The translations under genes were made by a program, and so were the position numbers. The notes under the pieces were generated by a model. That model did not search any database and was not told the origin of the DNA. It saw only the letters and a program-made list of their open reading frames with translations. A stretch of DNA of 64,000 nt, from positions 124,001 through 188,000 of the forward strand of contig NZ_BSSQ01000018.1 of assembly GCF_030161375.1 (NCBI RefSeq), read 5' to 3'. Positions 34,901-42,568 of the stretch are shown here, piece after piece. The DNA is from Paenibacillus glycanilyticus (GTDB taxonomy: Bacteria; Bacillota; Bacilli; Paenibacillales; Paenibacillaceae). Position 1 is the stretch's first letter. Each line of letters starts with the position of its first letter.

Positions 34901-37557
34901 CCGCTGTTGCCGGACCAATCGGCGCCTGCAAGATCCTTCTCCATGCCGCCCCAACCTTTGCTGAGGTCGGTCGACAGCTTCATTGCATAAGTGCCGTTCA
35001 CTTTGCCGGCCGTATCAAGCGTCAGCGTAACCGGCGAGCCGCTGTCATTGGCTTTATACGCCGCGCGCAAAGCATTGTTTGAACCGGTATATCCTTCAAA
35101 ATCATCAATAACAGCCGACTTCTTGATCTCCGCCGGAGGGTCCAGCTTGGCATTGCCTACCCCAATCTGCAGGCTGCTTACTTCCGGATTCCAGTTCTGG
35201 TCTTTAATGTTCTCAGGAACAACCGGGAATTCAAACTTCACGTAACGCGTGCCCGCCGGAAGCTGGTAAGCAATATAATCGGTCTTCGCCCAGTAGCCTT
35301 CGCCCATCTTGCTCGTCTTCACGACATTCGTAAATTCGGTATAGTCCGTACCGTTTACCGAAGTGTAGAACTTGAAGTCCGGCAGAACATATTCAGCCGG
35401 GTTCTGTCTTGCATACTCGAAGAACTTAAAGTAATTCATATCGCCGTCCGCCTTGTAGACGAACCATTCATGCTCATTGGAGGTACGCACCAGACGTTTC
35501 GTATCGCCGCCATAAAATTGGGTTGAATCCGACGCGAAACCAAGGTTCGCCGAATGTGAATCCATCTTGACGAAGTTGTTCAAATCGTCGGTCAGAATCC
35601 CGTTTTTAATGCCGCCCTGCTGCACGGCATCCGGGAACGTCAGCGCTGAGCCGTCATGCTCATATTCAATAACAACCTTGCCCAGCTGGCCGGAAGTGGC
35701 TGTCGCCGGATAATCAATCTGCAACAGCTTCACGCCGTCCGCCAATTCGCCAGCGGTGTATGTCCGCTTTTTCCAGCTGCTTCCGGACTCTGTGACATCC
35801 GTAGTAACCGGCGTAAACGCCGATCCGTCGCTTGATGCCGACAGACCAAAGTTCTGCTCGCCGTTTGCGCCTGCGACATAACCTTCCACCTTCACCGACA
35901 GCACCTTCACCGGCGTACCATCCGCAAGAAGCGGAATCGCATATTGCACGTTTTGCGGATTATCGTTGGCCAATGCTTTCATCCGGGACACGTCCCCGCC
36001 AAAAGCATTCGGATCGCGGCTTTCATATTCCAAATCCGAAGTATTGCTGTACAGCTTGCTGAAGTTGCGCATTTCATCTTGCATGACATGTTTGGCCACA
36101 ACTGGCCCTACTGCCGCCGATGGCGCGGATTCACCTGCGCTGTTCTTCGCCGTCACCCGGTAATAATAGGTCTGGCCCGTCACAGCCGTCGTATCATCAA
36201 ACAATTGGGATTCCGTTGGCACCGCGTCATACACGTTATTGCCAACTACCGTCCAAGCGCCGTCCGGCTGCTCGGAGCGTTCCACCTTATAAGAAGAAGC
36301 CCCAACCGAACCTAGCCAGCTTATTGTGGAGACCGAATCAACCGGCAGCATAACCGCCGAATCCGGCTTCTCAATGGCTGGAGCTTCATCGAAGCCGCGA
36401 ATTTCAAACGCCTTCTCCCTAAGCGTGTTCAGCATATTCGTCTCGTCAAATCCGTCGCCGGAAGGGAATCCCGGCCAGCGGTACGCGCCGTAAAAGACGC
36501 CGTCAAACGTTGATTCCGTATGCGGATAAAATCCGCCTTCGCTGCTATGGTAACGAAGGCTCCAGATCATCGCGCCGGAGGTACCGTTTTCGATCGCATT
36601 GTCCAGGAAGGAAGTTACTTGGCTCGTTGGTTTGAAACCAAATTCGCCCACGATAAACGGCTTATGGCCCTTCGCTTTATTCTTGTCTACATTCACCTGC
36701 TCCGCATAACTTGCATAATGATCGGGGTAGTAGTGATTGGAGACGATATCGATTGCGTCATCGGTCAAGGAAGCATCGTCAATGCCGTACTTGCCGTCGG
36801 TGACCAGATGGTTGCCGTCGATGCTTTTGATATAAGTCGCGATATCATGCGTCCAGGCGGACGATGCCGGCACGAGCTCATTTCCCGTCTCCCAAGCAAG
36901 AATCGTCGGGTCGTCCTTGTAAGCAACACCGGTGAACGTATTCACGCGGTTAAGCGTATACGAGATCACCGACTTGAAGTCCGCGATGAGCTGCGGATCG
37001 GTCCAGAACGCGTCTTTGCTTTTGCCGCGGAAGGCCGCATATTCGTTAATTCCGCCTTGCCATTGATACTGGTCCACAAAAGGCAGCAGAAGCTTGATGC
37101 CGTACTCGCCGGCCAGCTGGATCATTTTATCGTAAGCAACAAACGCGTCTTCGTTAAAAATCAGCTTATTGTCTGATCCAACGCCCATAATATGGCGTAC
37201 CATTCCGGCGGAATCATCCGCTTTGCGCACGGACAGGACATACGGTCTCGTTACCGTTCCGCCCATCTGAACGAGCGTCTTGAACGCATCTTCCTGCTCC
37301 CATTCGGTTGGCGTCCGCCAGTAAATATCCTCCACCATCGACAACGTTGGCACGTTCGCCGAGATAAATCTGAACTCTTGATCGCCGTCCATCAGCTTGT
37401 CGCCGCTGCGCGTAATAAATGGCGAAACGGCGGATGAGGTGACGATTGGTTCACCCGTTTCCTCCGCATACGCCCTCGAACTCTGGATTCCGGGCATAAC
37501 AATAGAAGCCGCTACAAGCACCGCGAGGCTGAGCGATAGCATTCTCTTGCTTAACAT
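31903..37557 (-). CDS. SLH-anchored modular GH5 enzyme, probable endo-mannanase
   Basis: 1884 residues: signal peptide; GH5 catalytic domain (about 45-400) with acid/base Glu 227 in WETGNEL and nucleophile Glu 305 in VGEFGF; a fibronectin-III-like domain; two beta-sandwich domains; four copies of a module of about 165 residues (about 815-1486, each opening like IDTFEGYDG and containing DW-GN-GIQLW), resembling CBM11/CIA30 carbohydrate-binding folds; a DPTDPTDP linker made of 9-bp repeats; a hydrophobic beta domain; and three SLH repeats (about 1704-1884; motifs TRGE, SREE, TRAE). It should cleave beta-mannan at the cell surface. The ATG at 37555-37557 has AGGAGT 6 bases upstream; an ATG nine codons earlier lacks this. 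It is the last gene of the sugar uptake unit. Mannan is inferred from the GH5 motifs. Confidence 0.9.
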   Translation of the reverse strand: MLSKRMLSLSLAVLVAASIVMPGIQSSRAYAEETGEPIVTSSAVSPFITRSGDKLMDGDQEFRFISANVPTLSMVEDIYWRTPTEWEQEDAFKTLVQMGGTVTRPYVLSVRKADDSAGMVRHIMGVGSDNKLIFNEDAFVAYDKMIQLAGEYGIKLLLPFVDQYQWQGGINEYAAFRGKSKDAFWTDPQLIADFKSVISYTLNRVNTFTGVAYKDDPTILAWETGNELVPASSAWTHDIATYIKSIDGNHLVTDGKYGIDDASLTDDAIDIVSNHYYPDHYASYAEQVNVDKNKAKGHKPFIVGEFGFKPTSQVTSFLDNAIENGTSGAMIWSLRYHSSEGGFYPHTESTFDGVFYGAYRWPGFPSGDGFDETNMLNTLREKAFEIRGFDEAPAIEKPDSAVMLPVDSVSTISWLGSVGASSYKVERSEQPDGAWTVVGNNVYDAVPTESQLFDDTTAVTGQTYYYRVTAKNSAGESAPSAAVGPVVAKHVMQDEMRNFSKLYSNTSDLEYESRDPNAFGGDVSRMKALANDNPQNVQYAIPLLADGTPVKVLSVKVEGYVAGANGEQNFGLSASSDGSAFTPVTTDVTESGSSWKKRTYTAGELADGVKLLQIDYPATATSGQLGKVVIEYEHDGSALTFPDAVQQGGIKNGILTDDLNNFVKMDSHSANLGFASDSTQFYGGDTKRLVRTSNEHEWFVYKADGDMNYFKFFEYARQNPAEYVLPDFKFYTSVNGTDYTEFTNVVKTSKMGEGYWAKTDYIAYQLPAGTRYVKFEFPVVPENIKDQNWNPEVSSLQIGVGNAKLDPPAEIKKSAVIDDFEGYTGSNNALRAAYKANDSGSPVTLTLDTAGKVNGTYAMKLSTDLSKGWGGMEKDLAGADWSGNSGIQLWVNPGGKEVGLTLQLTEGMGTQSEVWKSDTRISGDKPVLVQLPFRNFYIPGWWKDSHAGQGNGAVDLSDTGSFGLYFDGPAADTTLIIDDIKLYRVPTIDTFEGYDGDNAKLNSNYKANSDGGPVTVTLDANHKSEGGLGMKLAYDLTGKSFGGVTKQLGGIDWTGNNGLQLWLEPDGKQRGVTVQVKETSGEYWEAKIATSGTTPQVFSVPFHLFAMPSWSGKDNSKLDINSIAEFSVYVDRGAGDAGTGAIYVDDIKAAKLKDIDTFEYYQGSSSLVGAAYTRNTGGDPIAASLDSSWKKNGSYALKLDYTLTDALGYAGVNKALNAMNWSEGGNAVQFWLLPDGAAHALTFQFKETDDDIWEAQVSMAGTEEQLVTIPLAGLTRNAKWSTGDGVLDVSSVAEYSIYVNKGSGSVGTYSVSLDDIGLTTIPVIDNFDYYDGRELVALNAYARNPWGGDLTLTPDADHKESGRFGVKYDYSYPSAATNFAGATKLLGQSDWTGEDGITFWYTPDGSGRKLVVQFKESDGETWEYYVTLSGTDAKVLKLPFDQFVHAPWNTAGNGKLDLNAITEFSLYVNQGDGTLGSGTLYFDSIGLYQGDSEPTDPTDPTDPGPSGPSTPGTPQDKTVLDVPADQLKPSGQGPVQLNAPTGVTTLKLPLQAAQLLGQNALQIKFGEVSLTIGSDALKAAAQLLAVSGINTTGASLYISLTRASGPATTPSAASEEWKAAGTIYTIQVGIWTASGNKQALPQWGYPVLLELPVSGGLNPKLAGIYFGSSEGAWTYAGGRTDKEGTVIRTFIASSGSYAVLSREKHFSDVADDAWASEAIRQLAALHIIKGTDAEHFAPNRSITRGEFAVILAKVLELPAAEGLPFTDVNADAFYADAIAAAVQAGLIHGRDADTFAPNDEISREEMAALMVRAYELKTGKVNTEDRHQYGDINAISDWAIEAINKAFSSGLMIGLSNGNFAPDKEVTRAEAAVGLARLLDRLLQ

Positions 37558-37581
37558 AAGACCACTCCTAAAATGAATTGC

Positions 37582-37608
37582 CAAACTAGGTTGTTTACCA
37601 ACCGTTTG
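37582..37608 (-). promoter_or_regulatory. Hairpin upstream of the SLH-anchored GH5 gene
   Basis: CAAAC-TA-GGTTG and CAACCGTTTG can pair with a two-base bulge around a 5-base loop, 25 bases before the start codon. It may be an operator or a processing/stability hairpin between the permease and enzyme genes; there is no T-run. Confidence 0.4.
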
Positions 37609-37656
37609 GGTGATTCATACTTCGTAAGCATAAGCCAAAGGTAATTGAGACTTTAG

Positions 37657-38484
37657 TTATTTGACCGAACCGCTGACGATCCCCGAGAAAATGAAACGCT
37701 GCATGAAGAGATAGAGGATGGTCGTCGGAATAAGGATAATGAGCAGCGCCGCGCATACCACGTTCCACTGCGCGCTGTTGACGCCAACGAAGTTCATAAG
37801 CCCGGTCGAGACGACCCGCAGTTTCTGGGACGGCATGTACAGATACGGGATATACATATCGTTGTAGATGGAGATGCTCTTCAGAATCACCGCGGTTGCC
37901 GTAGCCGGCGCCAGCAATGGGAATATAATCGAACGGTAGATCCGGAACAGCGACGCGCCTTCGATCATCGCATTTTCGTCGAGATCGTAAGGAATGTGAC
38001 GGATAAACTGCAAATACAAGTAAATCTGCACGACGTCTGTCCCGATGTAGAGCAGCACCGGACCGTACAAGGAATTAAACAAGCCAAGCTCTTTGATAAT
38101 GCCAAAGGTAGCCACCTGCGTAGTGACGGACGGAATAAGCGTTGCTGCCACATAAGCGCCAAGAATCCAGGATTTCAGCTTGAAATTAAACCGTCCGAGC
38201 GCAAACGCCACCATTGTACCCATGAGCACGTTGCCGAGAACCGACAAGACAAGAATCGTCCCCGTATTCGTAAAAGCGTTCAGCATGTCGCCGCGGTGAA
38301 ACACGGTACTGAAATTATCGAGATAAGCAAAAGAATTCGGGAAATCAAACACGCCGGATTTGGCGTATTCCTCGTTGCCCTTAAACGCGTTCAAGATAAC
38401 CACGTACGGGGGAAATAAAATAACGAAAACAGCCGCGAGCAAAATGACGTATTTGAGCAGATTCACAAGTGCCTTAGCCTTCAT
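37657..38484 (-). CDS. Carbohydrate ABC transporter permease (MalG/AraQ type), mannan locus
   Basis: 275 residues, six helices, EAA loop LDENAMIEGASLFRIYRSII and the C-terminal IFSGIVSGSVK. It follows its partner permease by 3 bases and precedes the GH5 gene by about 100 bases with no terminator between them, so uptake and surface hydrolysis are probably one transcription unit. It would import manno-oligosaccharides released by the GH5 enzymes (inference). The ATPase is missing, as in the other sugar transporters here. Confidence 0.94.
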   Translation of the reverse strand: MKAKALVNLLKYVILLAAVFVILFPPYVVILNAFKGNEEYAKSGVFDFPNSFAYLDNFSTVFHRGDMLNAFTNTGTILVLSVLGNVLMGTMVAFALGRFNFKLKSWILGAYVAATLIPSVTTQVATFGIIKELGLFNSLYGPVLLYIGTDVVQIYLYLQFIRHIPYDLDENAMIEGASLFRIYRSIIFPLLAPATATAVILKSISIYNDMYIPYLYMPSQKLRVVSTGLMNFVGVNSAQWNVVCAALLIILIPTTILYLFMQRFIFSGIVSGSVK

Positions 38485-38487
38485 TCG

Positions 38488-39378
38488 TTAGTCCTCCCCC
38501 CGCAAAATCAACTTCCGTTGTACAAAGATAACCAGCACCACGATAATGAGCAGCACCATCCCCATCGCCGAAGCGAGACCGTAATTGCTGAAGTTAAATG
38601 CCGTCTCGACGGTTTGCGTCACAAAGGTCTGGCTCGCGCCGGCCGGTCCGCCTTTCGTCATGACAAACGGCAGATCAAACACCTCAAGCGCTCCGCTGAC
38701 GGTAAGAAGCATGCTGAGCTCCACAATCTTAATGATGCTCGGCCAAGTGATGTACAGGAAAGATTTGAACGGACCTGCTCCGTCGATTTTGGCAGCTTCG
38801 TACAGATCGCCCGGAATGGATTGTAAAGCGCCTAAATATATAACCATGTTAAAGCCCATGAACTTCCACGCGGATATAAAAGCAAGCGAGTAGTTCACGA
38901 TCCCCGCATCCCCCATCCAGCTCCGAATCCACGATTCCAGCCCGACGGACGTGAGAAGCGCATTCAGCGATCCGTTCTGCGCGTCGTAAACGTAGGTGAA
39001 CATATAAGCAATTGCCACGCTGTTCATAATGTAGGGCAGGAAGAGCAACACCCGGAAGGTGTTTCGCCCTCTCAGCCTTGAATTCAGCAGCACCGCGAAG
39101 AACAAAGCGACTATGTTCTGAACGATCCCGCCTATGAAGTATACGAAGTTATGGGAGAGCACCTTGAATATATCCGCATTCGTGAATATATCCTTGTAGT
39201 TGTTAAAGCCAACCCACGCTTTATTCGGGCTGTAGCCGTCCCATGAAGTAAAGCTAAGCCAAGCCAGATAAAGCGCGGGATAAAAGGAAAATACAGCAAG
39301 CAAGAGCAGCGGAAGCGTGAGGAACGAAATCAGAATGACATAACGTTGTACCTTGTAACTCATTGCAAACATCGGCAA
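38488..39378 (-). CDS. Sugar ABC transporter permease (MalF type), mannan locus
   Basis: About 296 residues with six helices and the EAA loop LYEAAKIDGAGPFKSFLYITWP. Three in-frame starts are possible: ATG 39438, TTG 39376-39378 and ATG 39370-39372. AAGGAG lies 10 bases before the TTG and 16 before the second ATG, so the TTG is preferred; the added leader from 39438 is not family-like. It is the middle gene of receptor-permease-permease-GH5. Confidence 0.92.
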   Translation of the reverse strand: MPMFAMSYKVQRYVILISFLTLPLLLLAVFSFYPALYLAWLSFTSWDGYSPNKAWVGFNNYKDIFTNADIFKVLSHNFVYFIGGIVQNIVALFFAVLLNSRLRGRNTFRVLLFLPYIMNSVAIAYMFTYVYDAQNGSLNALLTSVGLESWIRSWMGDAGIVNYSLAFISAWKFMGFNMVIYLGALQSIPGDLYEAAKIDGAGPFKSFLYITWPSIIKIVELSMLLTVSGALEVFDLPFVMTKGGPAGASQTFVTQTVETAFNFSNYGLASAMGMVLLIIVVLVIFVQRKLILRGED

Positions 39379-39468
39379 CCCTTCTTTACTCCTTGATAAG
39401 GAGGAAGAGAAAACGTTATCGATTCCGCCGATAAACATCTTCTCTTCCCTTAAGTCCAGCTATTAACC

Positions 39469-40824
39469 TTATTTGCCTACGGATGCCTTCGCATCTTTCC
39501 ACTTCTTGTTGTAGGAATCAAATACGGCTTTCATGTCTTTGCCCATAATCGCATCTTGCGCGAAAGCACTTGTATCGAATTGCATTTTGTTCGCGATAGC
39601 GAGGTAATCGTCGTTCTCGGCAGACATCTCGATGACTTTCGGATTCGTTGCCATGAACTCGTTCAGCTGAGCCAGCTTAGGTTGTTTGTCCTTGAGTACA
39701 GGGATGAAACCTGCATAATCGTCATAACCGGATTCTTCAATGAGGAATTTGAGGAAAGCTTTTGCCGTCTCCGGATTGTCGCTGTTCTTATCGATACCGT
39801 AGTAGTAGTCGGAAGCAAGTATAACTTTCGCTTCTCCGCTGTTATCCAGTGGCAGCGGGAAGAATCCTACGTCTTCAGCGGCAGCGCCGTTGTCGACGAC
39901 TTGCGGCACAACCCAGTTGCCCAGCAGGAACATCGCGATTTTGCCGGAAGCTACATCTTTCTTCGAGCCTTCCCAGTTCGTCGACATCAGGTCCTTCTCG
40001 ACATAACCGCTGTCCACCATTTTCTTCAGAATGGAGAACGCTTGCCAGTGAGGGCCGTCAACCGCAAATGGTTCGTCCTGCGTGGCCATCGTATTGTGAA
40101 GGGCAGGGTCATTGCCGAAAATAAACGCTTCTTGATCCCAGCCGTACAGCGGCCATTTGTCTTTGAAGTTGGTTGCGAGCGGGATAATGCCGGCAGCTTT
40201 CAGCTTATCGGCTGCAGCGTACAGCTCGTCTAATGTCTTCGGAACCGCGGTAATGCCCGCTTGCGCAAAAGCTTTTTTGTTATACGTCACGCCCATCGCG
40301 GCGCTGCCGGAGGAAATCCCGTACAGCTTGCCGTCTTGGCTGCGGTTGTCTTTGAAGTAAATGCGGTCATTCAAGCCCAGGTCGTCAAGCGGCAAATAGA
40401 AGTTCGGCAGATCGGAATTTTTCACTGTGCCCGGAATCAAGCTGATGTCGGCGAGTTCGTTCGATGCCATGCGGATTTTGGTCGTTTGGTCGTAATCCTT
40501 GATCGCTTCAATCTCGACCGTCGCATCCGGATATTTCTCATGGAATTTGGTAGCGTAGTTCTTGAGCTCTGTATCTACCAGGTCCGTCCGGTTTGTTGTA
40601 AATACAACCTTGCCGGAGATTGCTGGAGCAGCGGGCTCTTCGCTTGCCGCCGCGTTTGATGCTGCCGCGTTATCCGCCTCCGTTGTAGCTGCGGCATTAT
40701 TCCCTTTGTTGTTGCTTGGCGCTGCTGCCCCTTCGTTATTTCCGTTATTTGAGCCGCATCCTGCTGCCATTGTCATTGCAAGGCCCAAGACGGCCATTGT
40801 GGAAATTAACTGCTTCTTGTTCAA
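39469..40824 (-). CDS. Sugar-binding lipoprotein of the mannan locus
   Basis: 451 residues; lipobox MAAGC with Cys 23, then a Gly/Asn/Ala/Glu linker of about 40 residues and a type 1 extracellular solute-binding domain (ISGKVVFTTNRTDLVDTELK onward). A typical closing helix region contains FDSYNKKWKDAKASVGK. It is the receptor for the two permeases that follow. Upstream a TATAAT (40872-40877) is followed by a cre-like site and preceded by two T8/A8 tracts. The two-component genes lie directly upstream on the same strand. The ligand is expected to be a manno-oligosaccharide because both neighbouring enzymes are GH5. Confidence 0.93.
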   Translation of the reverse strand: MNKKQLISTMAVLGLAMTMAAGCGSNNGNNEGAAAPSNNKGNNAAATTEADNAAASNAAASEEPAAPAISGKVVFTTNRTDLVDTELKNYATKFHEKYPDATVEIEAIKDYDQTTKIRMASNELADISLIPGTVKNSDLPNFYLPLDDLGLNDRIYFKDNRSQDGKLYGISSGSAAMGVTYNKKAFAQAGITAVPKTLDELYAAADKLKAAGIIPLATNFKDKWPLYGWDQEAFIFGNDPALHNTMATQDEPFAVDGPHWQAFSILKKMVDSGYVEKDLMSTNWEGSKKDVASGKIAMFLLGNWVVPQVVDNGAAAEDVGFFPLPLDNSGEAKVILASDYYYGIDKNSDNPETAKAFLKFLIEESGYDDYAGFIPVLKDKQPKLAQLNEFMATNPKVIEMSAENDDYLAIANKMQFDTSAFAQDAIMGKDMKAVFDSYNKKWKDAKASVGK

Positions 40825-40847
40825 ACCCGACTCCCCCTCAAATATGT

Positions 40848-40861
40848 TGAATGCGCTTACT
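40848..40861 (-). promoter_or_regulatory. cre-like site at the mannan receptor promoter
   Basis: TGAATGCGCTTACT matches the cre consensus with one mismatch and lies 10 bases downstream of TATAAT (40872-40877, minus strand), so it would cover the start of transcription. Confidence 0.6.
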
Positions 40862-40871
40862 TACAAAACCG

Positions 40872-40932
40872 ATTATAGAGAAAGCGCCTTCATAATTTAA
40901 TGTCGCTTTTTTTTGTTTATGGTCTTTTTTTT
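40872..40932 (-). promoter_or_regulatory. Promoter with two phased A-tracts, mannan receptor
   Basis: TATAAT at 40872-40877 on the minus strand has no clear -35 partner. Two runs of eight A on that strand (40907-40914 and 40925-40932) start 18 bases apart just upstream, which may bend DNA or serve the YesN-type activator. Confidence 0.45.
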
Positions 40933-40998
40933 GGGAGTTAAAAATTTTCTTCGAAACGCATTTTTCCTCTTATTCGTTCTTTCCGCGGCTGCCCGTGC

Positions 40999-42567
40999 TC
41001 ACAAATTCCGATACTCCTTCGGCGTAATGCCTACCATCTTCTTAAACACTTTATTGAAGTAGATCGAGTCCGGGTAGCCTACTTGCTCACCCACCTCATA
41101 AACCTTGAGGTCCAGACGTTTCTTCAATAGCTCCTTCGCCTTCATCATCCGCAGCTGCAGCACGTATTGCGTAATCGTCTGTCCCATCTCCTGCTTAAAC
41201 AACGTGCTGAGATAACTCGGGTTCAGGAATACTTTCTCCGACAACTCCGTCAGCTCAAGATCTTTATCATAATCCTGCTGGATCAGCTGCTTGACCGTCT
41301 CAATGACCCGGTTGCCTTCTTTGCGCAGCGAAGCCAGCCGGTAGAGCGACAGCTCGAGCAAATGCAAGATTCGTTCTTTCAGCTCCGTTAAGTTGAAAAA
41401 GTCCGCAACCGACTGGTACACCCCTACCCCGGGGGGAGTCAGCTTAACGAGCTCATCCAGCAGACCGTCAACCTTTTGCACGGCGGTATAGAGCAGGTTC
41501 GCCATAAATTGCACAAGTTCCGCATATGGCGGCCGAACCCGTTCAATCTCTACGAACATCCGCTGAACGGCTGCGCCGATCCCCTCCGCATCAAGCCTCT
41601 CCAGCGCGTGCGTGAAGTCCCCTTCCATCAGTGCCGTGAAAAAAGCCGGTTCAACCGAAACATTAGCCCCTTCTTTCGCCGTTACGAAACCAAAAGCCTC
41701 GCGTTTATAAATGCCGGCATACGATAATGCCAGCGCCTCTTGATAAGCGGAAGCAGCCGTCCCGCTTCCTATGTAGCCTCCGCTAATGCCCGCAACAAAC
41801 TTGCCTTTAGCGGCAAACTGAAGATCGTTCATAAGTCGAAGCGCCGTTCCATGCGCCCGCTTCCCAAGCTCTTCCTCTTTCTCCGAGGGAACAATCAAAG
41901 CGACAATCTGCGCTTCCATAGCGACACTATCGATCCCTTGCGACGCCATCGTTCTACCCCAATCAAGAATCTGCTCTTTCATCGCTTGATTTGACGCCCG
42001 GACAGTCAGCACCGCATAAGACTGTTCAAAAGCAGCAGGCGTAGCCCCTTCAGCGGACATTCCGGCGTTGCCTTCCTTAGCTTCCCTGCCTTCCCCGCCA
42101 AGCAGCTTGCGCAGCAGCTGTTCTCTTAGCAGCAAATCGCTCATTTGCGCTTTTTTGCTCAGCAGCTGCTCCTTTTCTTTTTCCTGCTTCGCCGCTTTCA
42201 GGTCCTCATGAATCTGGGACAAGTTCGCGATGAGCTCTTCCTTATCCACCGGCTTGATCAAATAATCCTTAACGCCATACTGCATCGCCGTGCGGGCATA
42301 ATCGAAATCATTGTAGCCGCTTAGAATCAGACAACGCGTGTCCGGCAATCGGTGGCGGAGTTCTTCTATGAATTGCAGCCCGTCCATGTAGGGCATCTTG
42401 ATATCGGTAATAACAACGTCAGGCGTCAGACGGTTCAGCTCCTGGGAAGCCTCAAAGCCGTTCGAGAAGCTGCCGACGACCACATATTCCTCGCTTAGCT
42501 TGGATACAATCTTCTCCAGCCCGCGGCGGATCAAATCTTCATCATCGATAATCATAATGCTCAACAT
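40999..42567 (-). CDS. YesN-family response regulator, mannan locus
   Basis: 522 residues: receiver domain with DDED near the N-terminus, phospho-acceptor Asp 55 in VVITDIKMPYMDG and the Lys in LIKPVDKEE; a central region of about 280 residues that starts with a Lys/Glu-rich coiled-coil-like stretch; and a C-terminal AraC DNA-binding domain with LTELSEKVFLNPSYLSTLF and YEVGEQVGYPDSIYFNKVFK. The kinase stop overlaps the region of the start. GGTGA is 5 bases before the ATG at 42565-42567 (MLSIMIIDDE), while an ATG at 42579 would add four residues. It probably activates the receptor operon downstream and perhaps the divergent GH5 gene. Confidence 0.92.
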   Translation of the reverse strand: MLSIMIIDDEDLIRRGLEKIVSKLSEEYVVVGSFSNGFEASQELNRLTPDVVITDIKMPYMDGLQFIEELRHRLPDTRCLILSGYNDFDYARTAMQYGVKDYLIKPVDKEELIANLSQIHEDLKAAKQEKEKEQLLSKKAQMSDLLLREQLLRKLLGGEGREAKEGNAGMSAEGATPAAFEQSYAVLTVRASNQAMKEQILDWGRTMASQGIDSVAMEAQIVALIVPSEKEEELGKRAHGTALRLMNDLQFAAKGKFVAGISGGYIGSGTAASAYQEALALSYAGIYKREAFGFVTAKEGANVSVEPAFFTALMEGDFTHALERLDAEGIGAAVQRMFVEIERVRPPYAELVQFMANLLYTAVQKVDGLLDELVKLTPPGVGVYQSVADFFNLTELKERILHLLELSLYRLASLRKEGNRVIETVKQLIQQDYDKDLELTELSEKVFLNPSYLSTLFKQEMGQTITQYVLQLRMMKAKELLKKRLDLKVYEVGEQVGYPDSIYFNKVFKKMVGITPKEYRNL

Positions 42568-42568
42568 G

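Noticed and set aside
36520..37176. 218-residue plus-strand frame
   Set aside because: Antisense of the GH5 catalytic domain, which contains both catalytic Glu motifs on the minus strand.
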